Shown: positions 1 through 8,293, counted from the first letter of the stretch. The stretch: DNA of 64,000 bases from Paucidesulfovibrio gracilis DSM 16080 (GCF_900167125.1 NZ_FUYC01000005.1:1-64000), one strand, 5' to 3'. Notes: generated from the letters alone by a model not told the origin. Numbers and translations are program-made.

Positions 1-57
1 CCCGACGGCATCCCCGCCGCGCTCGCCAAAGTCAAGGAACTGGTGGCCCAAGGCTGA
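1..57 (+). CDS. C-terminal fragment of an unidentified protein (5' end outside window)
   Basis: The first 18 codons are open and end in TGA at 55-57. They encode a peptide ending AKVKELVAQG, which looks like a terminal amphipathic helix. A strong hairpin with a short T-tract follows 26 bases after the stop, as expected at a transcript end. The fragment is too short to assign a family. Confidence 0.6.
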   Translation, partial: PDGIPAALAKVKELVAQG

Positions 58-83
58 CCGGATCAGAATAAATACGCTATCTG

Positions 84-119
84 CAACGCCCTGCCCCACG
101 CGGACAGGGCGTTGCTTTT
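84..119 (+). terminator. Rho-independent terminator after the first gene
   Basis: A perfect 10-bp stem, CAACGCCCTG at 84-93 and CAGGGCGTTG at 105-114, is followed by CTTTTG. Its position 26 bases after the stop codon at 57 fits termination of the truncated upstream gene. Confidence 0.8.
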
Positions 120-162
120 GTTGTGGAGCAGGCATGCAGGGAGAAAGGCATGCCTCCGGCGG

Positions 163-334
163 CCAAAGGGTCCGCGACCCTTTGGAATCCCATTTCCCGG
201 TCTCGCGCTGCGCGCGGCCGGGGGCGTGCGGTGGGAAGACGTATGAAGCGTGAACAGGCGGAGCAGCGCGGCGGCGTGTCGTTCTGTTGCCGCGATTTCC
301 GGGATGGCTCCGCCCTCCCGAAACTCGCGGCAAC
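163..334. repeat. Two palindromes in a gene-free stretch
   Basis: The region 120-527 has no convincing gene; short open frames on both strands lack ribosome-binding sites and family features. It holds four palindromes. The first two are CCAAAGGGTC/GACCCTTTGG (163-172 and 176-185, loop CGC) and GTTGCCGCGA/TCGCGGCAAC (286-295 and 325-334). Neither is followed by a T-tract, so they look like repetitive intergenic elements rather than terminators. Confidence 0.55.
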
Positions 335-341
335 GGTGCGC

Positions 342-383
342 CCCCAAGCAAAAGAGCGGCCCAGGCCGCTCTTTTGCTTGGGG
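342..383. terminator. Long perfect hairpin, probably a bidirectional terminator
   Basis: A perfect 20-bp inverted repeat occupies 342-361 and 364-383 with a 2-base loop. The core GAGCGGCC/GGCCGCTC is flanked by AAAA on the left and TTTT on the right, giving terminator geometry in both directions. It lies between the plus-strand gene ending at 57 and the minus-strand operon ending at 528. A poly-G run and A-rich tract follow at about 393-420. Confidence 0.55.
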
Positions 384-476
384 AGGGAAAAAAAGGGGGG
401 GGGGAAACAAAACAAAAAAACGATACCCGCGACAGGCCGCAGGCCTGGAGCAAGGGAAAGTCTTTGGAAAGGGGGT

Positions 477-515
477 CCGGGGGAAGAACCTTTCTTCAGA
501 AAGGTTTGCCCCCGG
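477..515. repeat. Nested hairpin element resembling Desulfovibrio intergenic repeats
   Basis: Outer arms CCGGGGG (477-483) and CCCCCGG (509-515) enclose inner arms AACCTTTC (487-494) and GAAAGGTT (499-506) with loop TTCA. I recognise this general G-rich, nested-hairpin pattern from intergenic spacers of Desulfovibrio genomes. That attribution is from memory and was not checked by search. Confidence 0.5.
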
Positions 516-527
516 AAGGCTCTCCTC

Positions 528-953
528 CTAAGAAACAACAAATCGTGACAACACCACCAGTCCGGTAACAAGCTCCACCGCGGCCAGCGCCATAAGCAGG
601 AAGCCGGCTCCAGCGTGGATCAACGGCATAGCTTTCCGCTTTTTTTTGACTCGATCCATACGCAGGCCCGTAAAAAACGAAATCGGTATCAGAACTCCCA
701 TGAGCAGGCCCACCCAGTAGTGCATGCCTGTCAGTCCGTAGACGGACCATTTCCAATGCGCGGCCCAAATGCCGAGCAACAATCCCAAGGCCCAGAGTCC
801 CAGGGTCAGTTCCCCCCATTGAACATGGTCTTTCCATTGGAACAGGCATTTAATTCCCAAGTGGGCGGAGCAGAATCGTTTCCACCCCAGCCGGAGCACA
901 TACACGGCCATGAGCGTGGCCAGAAGCTGTATGGCGGGATGCACCCAGAGCAT
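528..953 (-). CDS. Four-TM membrane protein at the end of the oxidase operon
   Basis: A 141-residue protein with four predicted membrane helices (about residues 4-24, 46-66, 76-98 and 112-137) and little else. Histidines sit near membrane ends in HPAIQ, GMHYW and PLIHAG, so a heme- or metal-handling role is possible. The start was chosen because AGGAG lies just upstream of ATG 953. It is the last gene of the oxidase operon, 26 bases after the heme O synthase gene. It may belong to the DUF420/DUF4079-like small proteins found with oxidase genes, but I cannot settle the family. A role in oxidase assembly or heme delivery is inferred from position only. Confidence 0.75.
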   Translation of the reverse strand: MLWVHPAIQLLATLMAVYVLRLGWKRFCSAHLGIKCLFQWKDHVQWGELTLGLWALGLLLGIWAAHWKWSVYGLTGMHYWVGLLMGVLIPISFFTGLRMDRVKKKRKAMPLIHAGAGFLLMALAAVELVTGLVVLSRFVVS

Positions 954-979
954 AATCAATTCTCCTGTGGAAATACGGG

Positions 980-1870
980 TCAGCCACTGACAGCGCCAAA
1001 GCTCACAAGCACGAGAAAAGCGGCCATGGCCGCGTCCGCCACGCGAAACCGACGCAGAAAAGCCGTCCCCAAGGGACGGGGCAGGGACTGTACTGCGGCG
1101 GCCAATCCCGAAAGCAAGGCCAGGACCAGCACGGCGTAGCGCAACGGCCCGTCCGGCACCACCCCCAGCGGAACCGAAGCGGCCAATCCCGCGATGAATG
1201 CAGCGGTCCAAAAGGTACGGGCCAAACCGTACCGACGCCCCATGCGCACCGGAGCCACGGCCAGCCCGGCACGGGCGTAATCCGAGCGGCGCTTTTCCGC
1301 CAGGCACCAAAAGTGCGGCACCTGCCAGAGATAGTACACCGCAAACAGCGCTCCAATGCCGTACACGCTCTCCGGCGGAACGAGTGGTCCGGCCAGGAGC
1401 CAACCCAGCAACGGGGGCATGGCCCCGGGAATCCCGCCAACAAGGATGGCATGGGGAGAAACACGCTTCAGAGGCGTATACATGCCGTTATACAGCAGCG
1501 GCACCACCAGGGCAGCCACCAATGCCGGGACGCCCCCCAGCAAAGCGCATCCGGCAAGCGCGGCAATGGTCAGCAACCCGCCCAACACCAGCCCCGTGCC
1601 GGGGCAAAGCGCGCCCGAGGCCAGGGGACGGTTGCGGGTACGCTCCATCAGCGCGTCGATACGCCGTTCCTGCACCTGGTTGAACACGGAACACCCCATG
1701 CAGAGCAGCATGCCAACGACCAAGGCTCCCGCCCCTACGCTGGCGGAGGCTCCGGCCAGCAAAGCCCCCAGGGCCGTGGATAGCCCGGCCATAAGCGCCA
1801 CGCGCCAACGCAGCAACGCGGCCGGAGCAAAGCGATCCAGGGCTTGGGCGATTTCCCGGTGCGGCATCAT
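980..1870 (-). CDS. ctaB: Heme O synthase (protoheme IX farnesyltransferase)
   Basis: This 296-residue UbiA-superfamily membrane prenyltransferase should convert heme B to heme O for the oxidase encoded upstream. The prenyl-diphosphate-binding loop is present near residue 64 as NQVQERRID, followed by ERTRNRPL, which is typical of CtaB/CyoE. The first acidic position of the usual NxxxDxxxD is Glu, a conservative change. A second loop, YTPLKR, lies near residue 131, and about eight or nine membrane helices are visible. ATG 1870 overlaps the stop of the subunit II gene by four bases, implying translational coupling. No heme A synthase (CtaA) is in the window, so the oxidase probably contains heme O rather than heme A. 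Confidence 0.92.
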   Translation of the reverse strand: MMPHREIAQALDRFAPAALLRWRVALMAGLSTALGALLAGASASVGAGALVVGMLLCMGCSVFNQVQERRIDALMERTRNRPLASGALCPGTGLVLGGLLTIAALAGCALLGGVPALVAALVVPLLYNGMYTPLKRVSPHAILVGGIPGAMPPLLGWLLAGPLVPPESVYGIGALFAVYYLWQVPHFWCLAEKRRSDYARAGLAVAPVRMGRRYGLARTFWTAAFIAGLAASVPLGVVPDGPLRYAVLVLALLSGLAAAVQSLPRPLGTAFLRRFRVADAAMAAFLVLVSFGAVSG

Positions 1871-3090
1871 GGAGATGTCCCCAGGCTCTGCATGTACTCC
1901 ACCAGGGACTCCAGATCCCCGGGGGACAAATAATCGTATCCGGGCATCATGGGATCATAGCCCTTGCGCAGGAGTGCTTCGGGCTTGAGGATGGATTCCT
2001 TGAGATAGGAATCGTCTGCCACGATTTCCCGTTCCTTTCCCTGGTCCAAGACCTGAATGCGGCTTCCGGCCAGTCCCTTGAAGCTGGGTCCGGCAATGAT
2101 GGTGCCGTCCGTGGAGTGGCAGGAAAGGCACCCCTCGTTTTCGGCCACTGTTCGTCCCTGCGGCGGCACCGGTGCGGCCGCGCCCTTCATCCAGTGCAGC
2201 ATGGCCTTGAGTTCCTCGTCCGTGACCTGCCCTTCATAGCCGGGCATGATGTCATCGTATCCCTGCACCACCTCCGCGCCCGGATCCAAAATGGCCCGGC
2301 GCAGATACGGTCCATCCGCCTTTATGCTGTTGGTGCGTCCGTCGGGCAACACCGCCACGGTGTCGCGCATCCAGATGTCCTTGAGCGTGGGACCGACCAG
2401 AATGGTCCCGTCCAGGCTGTGGCAGCCGGTGCAGCCCTGGTTTTCGAACACGGCCAGTGGATCCGGTCCCGCACCGCCGGTCATGTCGGTCTCGCCCCGA
2501 TACCACTGGTTGAATTCCTCCGCCTCCACGACCCGGACCACGGAAAGCATGTTCGCATGCTTCAGCCCGCAGTATTCCGCGCAGAGAATGTCGTATTCCC
2601 CCTTTTCCTCAGGCCGGAACCAGGCATAGGTCTGCATGCCGGGCACGGTATCGGTCTTGATGCGGAACGCGGGTACGTAAAAGCTGTGGATCACGTCCGT
2701 GGAGGTCATATCCAGCTTTACGGCCCGGCCCACGGGTACCACCAGTTCCGCGGCGCGTCGGCCGTTGGGATATTCAAACGCCCAGGACCACATCCGGCCC
2801 GTGACCTGCACGGTCATGGCGTCGGCCGGAACAGAACGCAGCGCCTTGTAGCTGGTCCAGCCGAAATAGAACATGCCCAGCACGATGATGGTGGGCAGCA
2901 CGAACCAGAGGATTTCCAGCAGCGTATTGCCGTGGATGTCCGCGGCCTGGGGATGACGTTTGCGCTGGTAGCGCCAGGCGAACCAGAGCATGCAGCCCAC
3001 GATGCCCGCGAGCAGAAGCACGGAAACGCCGAAGATAAGGGCAAAGGCCCGATCCACTTGCTGTGCTGCGCTAAGAGCTTGTGAATACAT
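1867..3090 (-). CDS. coxB: Cytochrome c oxidase subunit II fused to two cytochrome c domains
   Basis: This 407-residue protein has two N-terminal membrane helices (about 15-40 and 58-82) and a periplasmic CuA cupredoxin domain. The CuA ligands are visible: H135, then C170, E172, C174, H178 and M181 in CAEYCGLKHANM. Two class I cytochrome c domains follow, with heme sites CTGCH (220-224) and CLSCH (321-325). Each has a downstream MPGY that probably carries the axial Met. Most oxidases have none or one such domain; two give a cc-type oxidase able to take electrons from soluble cytochromes. ATG 3090 has an AGGTAGGTG site; GTG 3096 is the alternative. It sits between the subunit IV and heme O synthase genes. 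Confidence 0.93.
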   Translation of the reverse strand: MYSQALSAAQQVDRAFALIFGVSVLLLAGIVGCMLWFAWRYQRKRHPQAADIHGNTLLEILWFVLPTIIVLGMFYFGWTSYKALRSVPADAMTVQVTGRMWSWAFEYPNGRRAAELVVPVGRAVKLDMTSTDVIHSFYVPAFRIKTDTVPGMQTYAWFRPEEKGEYDILCAEYCGLKHANMLSVVRVVEAEEFNQWYRGETDMTGGAGPDPLAVFENQGCTGCHSLDGTILVGPTLKDIWMRDTVAVLPDGRTNSIKADGPYLRRAILDPGAEVVQGYDDIMPGYEGQVTDEELKAMLHWMKGAAAPVPPQGRTVAENEGCLSCHSTDGTIIAGPSFKGLAGSRIQVLDQGKEREIVADDSYLKESILKPEALLRKGYDPMMPGYDYLSPGDLESLVEYMQSLGTSP

Positions 3091-3096
3091 GGTCAC

Positions 3097-3381
3097 CTAC
3101 CTGTAGGCCACGTCGAAAAAGGTAAAACCGATGAAAATGGCCAGAAGAATGAACACCGTAAGCACCATGAGCTGCAAGGCCCGCCCTTCGTATTTGAGGT
3201 GCATGAAAAAAAACACCACCAGGGCGGCCTTGGTGCTGGCCACGCTCATGGCCACCAGCACGTTCAAGAACCCGAAATCGAACCCCGCCACCCAGACCGT
3301 GACGCCCGTGAGCACCAGCAAGGCGGCCAGCACCAGAGCCAACGGCCGGAAGCCCAGTACGTGTTCTTCACTCGAATGCAT
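3097..3381 (-). CDS. Cytochrome c oxidase subunit IV (prokaryotic type)
   Basis: A 94-residue protein with three membrane helices, in line with small subunit IV proteins of A-type heme-copper oxidases. VASTKAALVVFFFMHLKYEG in the middle helix is the usual signature of the prokaryotic COX4 family. The start at ATG 3381 follows an AAGGGGGAAGG site. It is 11 bases downstream of the subunit III gene and 6 bases upstream of subunit II. The role is structural or assembly-related; no catalytic residues are expected. Confidence 0.88.
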   Translation of the reverse strand: MHSSEEHVLGFRPLALVLAALLVLTGVTVWVAGFDFGFLNVLVAMSVASTKAALVVFFFMHLKYEGRALQLMVLTVFILLAIFIGFTFFDVAYR

Positions 3382-3392
3382 GCCTTCCCCCT

Positions 3393-3989
3393 TCAGGTCA
3401 CCAGGTAAAACAGCGGGAACAGGTAGATCCAAATCAGGTCCACCAGATGCCAGTACAGCCCGGCATTTTCCAGAGCCACGGGTTCGTCGCGCCGGACCTT
3501 GCCGCCGATCATGGACAGCACCCAGCCCAGCACGGCCATGCCGATGAGCACATGCAGGCCGTGCAGTCCGGTCATGGTGAAGTACATGGCAAAAAAGATT
3601 TGCTCCCCGGCGTCGCGCAGCACCAGCTCATGCCCGCCCGGATACAAGCCGTGGTCGAACTTGGCGGACCATTCAAAAAACTTATTGATCAAAAACACCA
3701 AAGCCAGGGCCAAAGTCAGCCAGATCAGCATCCTGGCCAACGTGCTTCGCCCGGTGCGCAGGGCTGTGATGGAAGCTGCCACCGTAAAACTCGAGGTAAT
3801 CAGCACCACGGTATTGGCCGCGCCGAACGTTCGGGACAATTCTCCGGCAGCGTGGTGAAACTCCGCTGGCCAGCGGTGCAGGTAGGCGGCGTAGAGCACG
3901 AACAGCCCGCCGAACAACAGCAGCTCCGTGAACAAAAACAGCCACATGCCCATGCGTGCGCCCACCTGGTCCTTGAACGGTGCGCTCAT
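3393..3989 (-). CDS. coxC: Cytochrome c oxidase subunit III
   Basis: This 198-residue protein has five membrane helices, the short subunit III form without the first two helices seen in mitochondria. Family motifs include MWLFLFTELLLFGG near the N-terminus, FAMYFTMTGLHGLHVLIGM and WHLVDLIWIYLFPLFYL at the C-terminus. It has no redox cofactors; in the family it stabilises subunit I and helps proton uptake. ATG 3989 overlaps the subunit I stop (ATGA) and has a GGAGGTGAG site, so the two are translationally coupled. Confidence 0.93.
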   Translation of the reverse strand: MSAPFKDQVGARMGMWLFLFTELLLFGGLFVLYAAYLHRWPAEFHHAAGELSRTFGAANTVVLITSSFTVAASITALRTGRSTLARMLIWLTLALALVFLINKFFEWSAKFDHGLYPGGHELVLRDAGEQIFFAMYFTMTGLHGLHVLIGMAVLGWVLSMIGGKVRRDEPVALENAGLYWHLVDLIWIYLFPLFYLVT

Positions 3990-5659
3990 GCCTCACCTCC
4001 TCCGGGCTTTGTCGCCCCGGCGGGAACCCGCATGGACGGCTCTTCCGGTTCGATTCCCGCAAAATCATACGGTCCCCGTTCCACCACGGGTTCTTCCAGG
4101 AAATTGTGCGTGGGTGGCGGCGAGGGAATGGTCCATTCCAGGCTGGCTCCGCCCCAGGGGTTGTTCTTGACGCGGCGGCCCAGGCGCATCCCCGTGACCA
4201 GGTTGGCGGTCATGATCACCAATCCCACGGCCAACAGCCAGGAGCCGACCGTGGAAAGTTCATGCATGTCCGTGTACTGGGGCAGGTAGTCGTAGTAGCG
4301 GCGGGGCATGCCATCCATGCCCAGCAGGAACATGGGGAAGTAGAGCACATGAAAACCCGCGAACATGATCAGGCAGGCGGCCACGGCCCAGAACTTGTTG
4401 TACATTCGGCCATAGACTTTGGGCAGCCAGTAATGCAGGGCCGCGAACATGCCAAAGCCCGTACCGCCGAAGATCACGTAATGAAAATGCCCCACCACGA
4501 AATAGGTATCGTGGACGTGGATGTCTGTTCCTGCGGAGCCGAGCACCAGCCCGGTCAGCCCGCCGATGGAAAAGAGCACGATAAAGGCCATGGCGTACCA
4601 GAGGGGCGGTTCCAGGGCGATGGAGCCTTTATACATGGTGGCCACCCAGTTGAAGACCTTTACTGCGGATGGAATGGCCACAATGAAGGTCAGCAGGGAA
4701 AAGACGAGCACCGCGGTATCGCTCATGCCCGAGGTGAACATGTGGTGCGCCCAGACCAGGGAACCGGCCAGGGCAATGCCGATGCTGGAAATGGCAATGG
4801 CCGTGTACCCAAAGATGTGCTTGCGGCAGAACACGGGCAGAATGTCCGAGATCACGCCCATGGCGGGCAGGATCATGATGTACACGGCCGGGTGGGAATA
4901 GATCCAGAACAGATGCTGATACAAAATGGGATCCCCGCCCCTGGCCGGGTCAAACAGTCCCATGCCCAGCATGCGTTCGGCCATGATCAAGAGAGCCGTG
5001 ATGCCCAGCACGGGCGTGGCCAGAAGTTGAATCCAGGCCGTGGCGTACAGGGACCAGACAAACAGGGGCAGCCGTCCCCAGGTCATGCCCTCGGCCCGCA
5101 GCCGGTGGATGGTGATGATGAAGTTCAACCCCGTGAGGATGGAGGAAAACCCGAGGATGAACACGGCCAGCACCGCCAAATCCACGTTGGTTGTGGTCAC
5201 GTTGGAAAAGGGGACGTAAAAGGTCCAGCCCGTATCCGGCGGACCGTTCCCGGTGAAAAGTGACACCACGGCCAGGGACGCGCCCGCCATGTAAAGCCAC
5301 CAGGAAAACAAATTCAGGCGTGGAAAGGCCACGTCCTCGGCCCCGATCTGAATGGGCAGAAAGATGTTGCCAAAGGCGGCCGGGATGCTCGGAATGACCA
5401 CCATAAAGATCATGACCACCCCGTGCAGGGTGAAGACCGCGTTGTATGTCTGCGCGCCCATGATGGTTTCGCCCGGGGCGATCAGCTCCAGCCGGATCAG
5501 CAACCCGAGGATCACGCCCACCGCGAACATGGCGGCGATGCTGTAAAAATAGAGCAGCCCGATGCGCTTGTGGTCCGTGGAAAAAATCCAGGTGCCTACG
5601 CGCCGCAGCCAACCGGCTCCGGCAGGCGCTTCAAGAAAGGAAGCCACGTGCTGGGTCAT
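3986..5659 (-). CDS. coxA: Heme-copper oxidase subunit I, A2 type
   Basis: This 557-residue catalytic subunit has twelve membrane helices. Low-spin heme ligands are H79 and H393, the high-spin heme ligand is H391 (GHFHY), and CuB ligands are H256, H305 and H306. The motif YSHPAVY (254-260) has Tyr-Ser in place of the D-channel Glu seen as HPEVY in A1 enzymes, which marks the A2 subfamily. Y260 is the residue expected to cross-link to H256. It reduces oxygen to water at the cytoplasmic membrane with electrons from subunit II. With a heme O synthase and no heme A synthase nearby, an o3-type site is likely. ATG 5659 follows CGGAG; the gene is 27 bases downstream of the Sco gene. Confidence 0.95.
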   Translation of the reverse strand: MTQHVASFLEAPAGAGWLRRVGTWIFSTDHKRIGLLYFYSIAAMFAVGVILGLLIRLELIAPGETIMGAQTYNAVFTLHGVVMIFMVVIPSIPAAFGNIFLPIQIGAEDVAFPRLNLFSWWLYMAGASLAVVSLFTGNGPPDTGWTFYVPFSNVTTTNVDLAVLAVFILGFSSILTGLNFIITIHRLRAEGMTWGRLPLFVWSLYATAWIQLLATPVLGITALLIMAERMLGMGLFDPARGGDPILYQHLFWIYSHPAVYIMILPAMGVISDILPVFCRKHIFGYTAIAISSIGIALAGSLVWAHHMFTSGMSDTAVLVFSLLTFIVAIPSAVKVFNWVATMYKGSIALEPPLWYAMAFIVLFSIGGLTGLVLGSAGTDIHVHDTYFVVGHFHYVIFGGTGFGMFAALHYWLPKVYGRMYNKFWAVAACLIMFAGFHVLYFPMFLLGMDGMPRRYYDYLPQYTDMHELSTVGSWLLAVGLVIMTANLVTGMRLGRRVKNNPWGGASLEWTIPSPPPTHNFLEEPVVERGPYDFAGIEPEEPSMRVPAGATKPGGGEA

Positions 5660-5686
5660 GTGTACTCCGCATGGAACGGTTCGGGT

Positions 5687-6730
5687 TCATTTGCGCGAAC
5701 GCCTGCGACGACCGCCAAGAAGCAGGGCCAGAAGCAGAATCCCCAGCCCGATCAACACGGCGGCACCAGCCACGCGCATGATGTTGAAGGTGTACTGCCG
5801 TCCTTCGGGATCATAGGAAAAACAGACCGACAGCAGCCGCTTGACCGAAAGCCCCACCTTGCCCTCGGCCGCTTCCGTGGCGGCCATGGCCAGATCAAAG
5901 GGCATAAAGCCATTGCCGTAGAGGTAGCGGACGATGCGCCCCTTTGGAGAAACCGCCACCAAGATCACGGGATGGGCGAAATCCCGGTCCATCCGCTGGA
6001 ACCCAAACCCGATGGCCTTGGTAAAGGCGTGGATGTTCGGCAAATCCCCCACCAGGAACTTCCAGGCTTCGGGCGGGTAGTCTGTCTGCATGGCTGTAAG
6101 ATATTGGCGCTTTTTCCGGGCCGCGATCTCCAGGGTATCCAGTTCGTCGAAGCTCACGGAAAAAACCTGATAGTCCTCGCCAGGCGTCAATCCGACCTCG
6201 GGCAAGGCCCGGGCCAGAGAGCTTTGCAGCAGATTGCACACCGTAGGACAATTGAAATAAATGGGCGCAATAATCGTGGGCTTGTCGATCAGTTCCAACA
6301 AATCCACTTCGCGGCCCTGGCTGTCCGTAAAGCGCATTCCCTCGGGCAGATGCTCGCCTAAATGTTCGGTCACGCCCACTTCCGGCGAAGTCTGCGTAGG
6401 ATGCACATGCTCGTCGTCCTGGCCGTGTCCGGCATGGTCCATGTCCGGGGCGTCCGAATCCATGGGCATGGTCGGTTCCGGGGCGTGGCCCGCATGGTCC
6501 ATTGCCGGAACAGCCGGGTCCGGGGGCATGGCCGGTTCCCCGCCATGCTCCCCATGATCCATGCCGGACCCCATGCCCGTATCCACGGACGCTGCTCCAG
6601 GCTGCACAGCGTGGTCCATGCCTGCTTCCCCGGGCGGCGGATCGTGGTCCACGGCGTGTGCCGAAACGAACACACCGATCATGACCACGGCCAACGCCAG
6701 GGTCAGCGCGGTTTTCACTACCGGATGCAT
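5687..6730 (-). CDS. Sco/SenC copper chaperone with Met/His-rich N-terminal extension
   Basis: This 347-residue protein begins with a signal sequence (about 1-26). A low-complexity Met/His/Asp/Pro-rich segment (about 27-112) contains four MDH motifs, two of them extended to MDHAGH. The Sco thioredoxin-like domain follows, with copper ligands C161 and C165 (CPTVC) and a downstream His in DFAHPV. A membrane helix and an RRRRSRK tail close the protein, so it is probably anchored at the C-terminus as well. Sco proteins deliver copper to CuA. The Met/His-rich segment resembles periplasmic copper-binding tails and probably stores or scavenges copper. It starts two bases after the cytochrome c stop. 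Confidence 0.9.
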   Translation of the reverse strand: MHPVVKTALTLALAVVMIGVFVSAHAVDHDPPPGEAGMDHAVQPGAASVDTGMGSGMDHGEHGGEPAMPPDPAVPAMDHAGHAPEPTMPMDSDAPDMDHAGHGQDDEHVHPTQTSPEVGVTEHLGEHLPEGMRFTDSQGREVDLLELIDKPTIIAPIYFNCPTVCNLLQSSLARALPEVGLTPGEDYQVFSVSFDELDTLEIAARKKRQYLTAMQTDYPPEAWKFLVGDLPNIHAFTKAIGFGFQRMDRDFAHPVILVAVSPKGRIVRYLYGNGFMPFDLAMAATEAAEGKVGLSVKRLLSVCFSYDPEGRQYTFNIMRVAGAAVLIGLGILLLALLLGGRRRRSRK

Positions 6731-6732
6731 GG

Positions 6733-7044
6733 CTAGAATTCCGCGATGTATGCAGCCAGGGACTTGATCTGCGCCTCGGAAAGACGCGACATCTGTCCCA
6801 TCATGATGGCTTTTTTCTTGCCGCCGTAGGTGCCGTTCTTATAACCGAGCAGCGTCTCTTCCAGCTGCTCCACGCTCATACCCTGAATCACATGGCCGTC
6901 CTGGGGCTTGGAACCGTCGGCTCCATGACATCCCTTGCAGCGGGCGTACAACATCTCCGCATCCGAACCTGCCTGAACGTCGTGCACAACCACGGCGGTT
7001 CCCGCCAACAAGAGCAACGAGAGTACAATCAATAGCTGTTTCAT
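6733..7044 (-). CDS. Small periplasmic cytochrome c (c553-type), probable donor to the oxidase
   Basis: This 103-residue class I cytochrome has a cleavable signal peptide (about 1-25, ending VQA), a heme site CKGCH (36-40) and a probable distal Met in MMGQM. The mature length of about 78 residues matches cytochrome c553 of Desulfovibrio. It is the first gene of the oxidase operon, with a strong TAGGAGG site before ATG 7044. The natural reading is a soluble electron carrier feeding the c-type hemes of subunit II. Confidence 0.9.
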   Translation of the reverse strand: MKQLLIVLSLLLLAGTAVVVHDVQAGSDAEMLYARCKGCHGADGSKPQDGHVIQGMSVEQLEETLLGYKNGTYGGKKKAIMMGQMSRLSEAQIKSLAAYIAEF

Positions 7045-7069
7045 AAAAAAAACCTCCTATTACCGAATC

Positions 7070-7099
7070 ATGTTACCAGAAAACCGACAAAAAAAACAA
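7070..7099 (-). promoter_or_regulatory. Candidate promoter of the oxidase operon
   Basis: On the minus strand TTGTTT (7094-7099) and TAACAT (7070-7075) are separated by 18 bases, with the likely start of transcription 20-25 bases before the ATG at 7044. The rest of 7045-7429 holds no gene: it is a divergent leader region with A/T-rich tracts near the oxidase side and the rplM promoter on the other. Confidence 0.4.
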
Positions 7100-7365
7100 T
7101 CCGCGATTCCATTTTTTTATGGCTCGACATTGTTTTTCCAATTGTTCCGGGGAGGCAGTACCGTTATTTTCCTTCCCACTCCTCTCTCCCGCCGCGGATA
7201 CGCACGGACCATTTTTTACGTGACTTTCTGTTCAGATAATGGCATGAGTCCCAACGCCGCCGAAAACGCCGGTGCCCCTCTTCAAGGCATCGACTCCGGC
7301 AGCCCCGTTACAAAAGGTGCGGCCCGTTCCCCCGATTGCGGTGGGACATTCTCCATGACGCCTGC

Positions 7366-7394
7366 TTGACAGCATGCGCGAAAGTCCGTAAGTA
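7366..7394 (+). promoter_or_regulatory. Candidate promoter of rplM-rpsI
   Basis: A consensus TTGACA (7366-7371) lies 17 bases before TAAGTA (7389-7394), a poor -10. The GAAGGAG ribosome site at 7414-7420 serves ATG 7430. The spacing and the perfect -35 are the support. Confidence 0.4.
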
Positions 7395-7429
7395 TCCCCT
7401 TCCGGTTTTACGAGAAGGAGCTTTAAGTA

Positions 7430-7858
7430 ATGAAGACATACACCCCGAAGCCCGAAGACCTCAGCCACGATTGGATCGTGGTCGACGCCACGGACAAGAT
7501 CCTGGGTCGCCTCGCCACGGAAATTTCCCGTCGTCTGCGCGGCAAGCATAAGCCCGAATTCTCCAACCACATGGATAGTGGAGATTTCGTGGTCGTGGTC
7601 AACGCCGACAAAATCAAGGTCACCGGCAACAAGCTGGAACAAAAGCGCTACTACAAGCACACCGGCCATCCCGGCGGTCTCAAATCCAAGACCCTGGCCG
7701 AGATGATGAGAATAAAGCCTGAAAACGTGTTGATGGCGGCGGTCAAGGGTATGCTCCCCAAAAACCGTCTGGCCCGCAAGCAGCTCAAAAAGCTCAAGAT
7801 CTATGCTGGCCCCAATCATCCGCACGAGGCCCAGCAGCCCCAAACCCTTGATATTTAA
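7430..7858 (+). CDS. rplM: Ribosomal protein L13
   Basis: This 142-residue protein is full length for bacterial L13, an early-assembly protein of the large subunit. Family blocks include [18 protein letters not shown] near the N-terminus, [13 protein letters not shown] in the middle, and [20 protein letters not shown] towards the end. GAAGGAG precedes the ATG. The following gene is rpsI, the standard bacterial pairing. Confidence 0.98.
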   Translation: MKTYTPKPEDLSHDWIVVDATDKILGRLATEISRRLRGKHKPEFSNHMDSGDFVVVVNADKIKVTGNKLEQKRYYKHTGHPGGLKSKTLAEMMRIKPENVLMAAVKGMLPKNRLARKQLKKLKIYAGPNHPHEAQQPQTLDI

Positions 7859-7873
7859 CGCAGGTGAATGACC

Positions 7874-8266
7874 ATGAGCGATTTCAGCTACGGCACCGGC
7901 AAACGTAAAGTTTCCACCGCCCGGACCCGGATCTACCCCTCCGGCACCGGCCAGATTCTTATCAACAATCGTCCCGTGAACGAATACTTTCCGCGCAAAG
8001 CCCTGCAGATGATCATCGAGCAGCCTCTGAAGCTCGTGCGTCTGCTGGACAAGGTCGACGTGAAGGTCAATTGCTCCGGCGGCGGCATCTCCGGCCAGGC
8101 CCAGGCCGTCCGGCACGGCATTGCCCGCGCCCTGGAAAAAATGGATCCCGAGCTTCGCCCCGCGCTCAAGCGCGCCGGCCTGCTCACCCGTGACTCCCGC
8201 GTCAAAGAACGCAAAAAGTACGGTCAGCCTGGCGCCCGCGCCAAGTACCAGTACTCCAAGCGTTAA
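7874..8266 (+). CDS. rpsI: Ribosomal protein S9
   Basis: This 130-residue protein has the usual length for S9, whose basic C-terminal tail reaches the P-site tRNA. It begins near [17 protein letters not shown] and ends in KYQYSKR with the expected terminal Lys-Arg. ATG 7874 was preferred to ATG 7868 because AGGTGA at 7862-7867 is then correctly spaced. It lies 15 bases after rplM in the same operon, and a terminator follows at 8294. Confidence 0.98.
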   Translation: MSDFSYGTGKRKVSTARTRIYPSGTGQILINNRPVNEYFPRKALQMIIEQPLKLVRLLDKVDVKVNCSGGGISGQAQAVRHGIARALEKMDPELRPALKRAGLLTRDSRVKERKKYGQPGARAKYQYSKR

Positions 8267-8293
8267 TCTGCACGGAGCCTGTTACGATCATCC

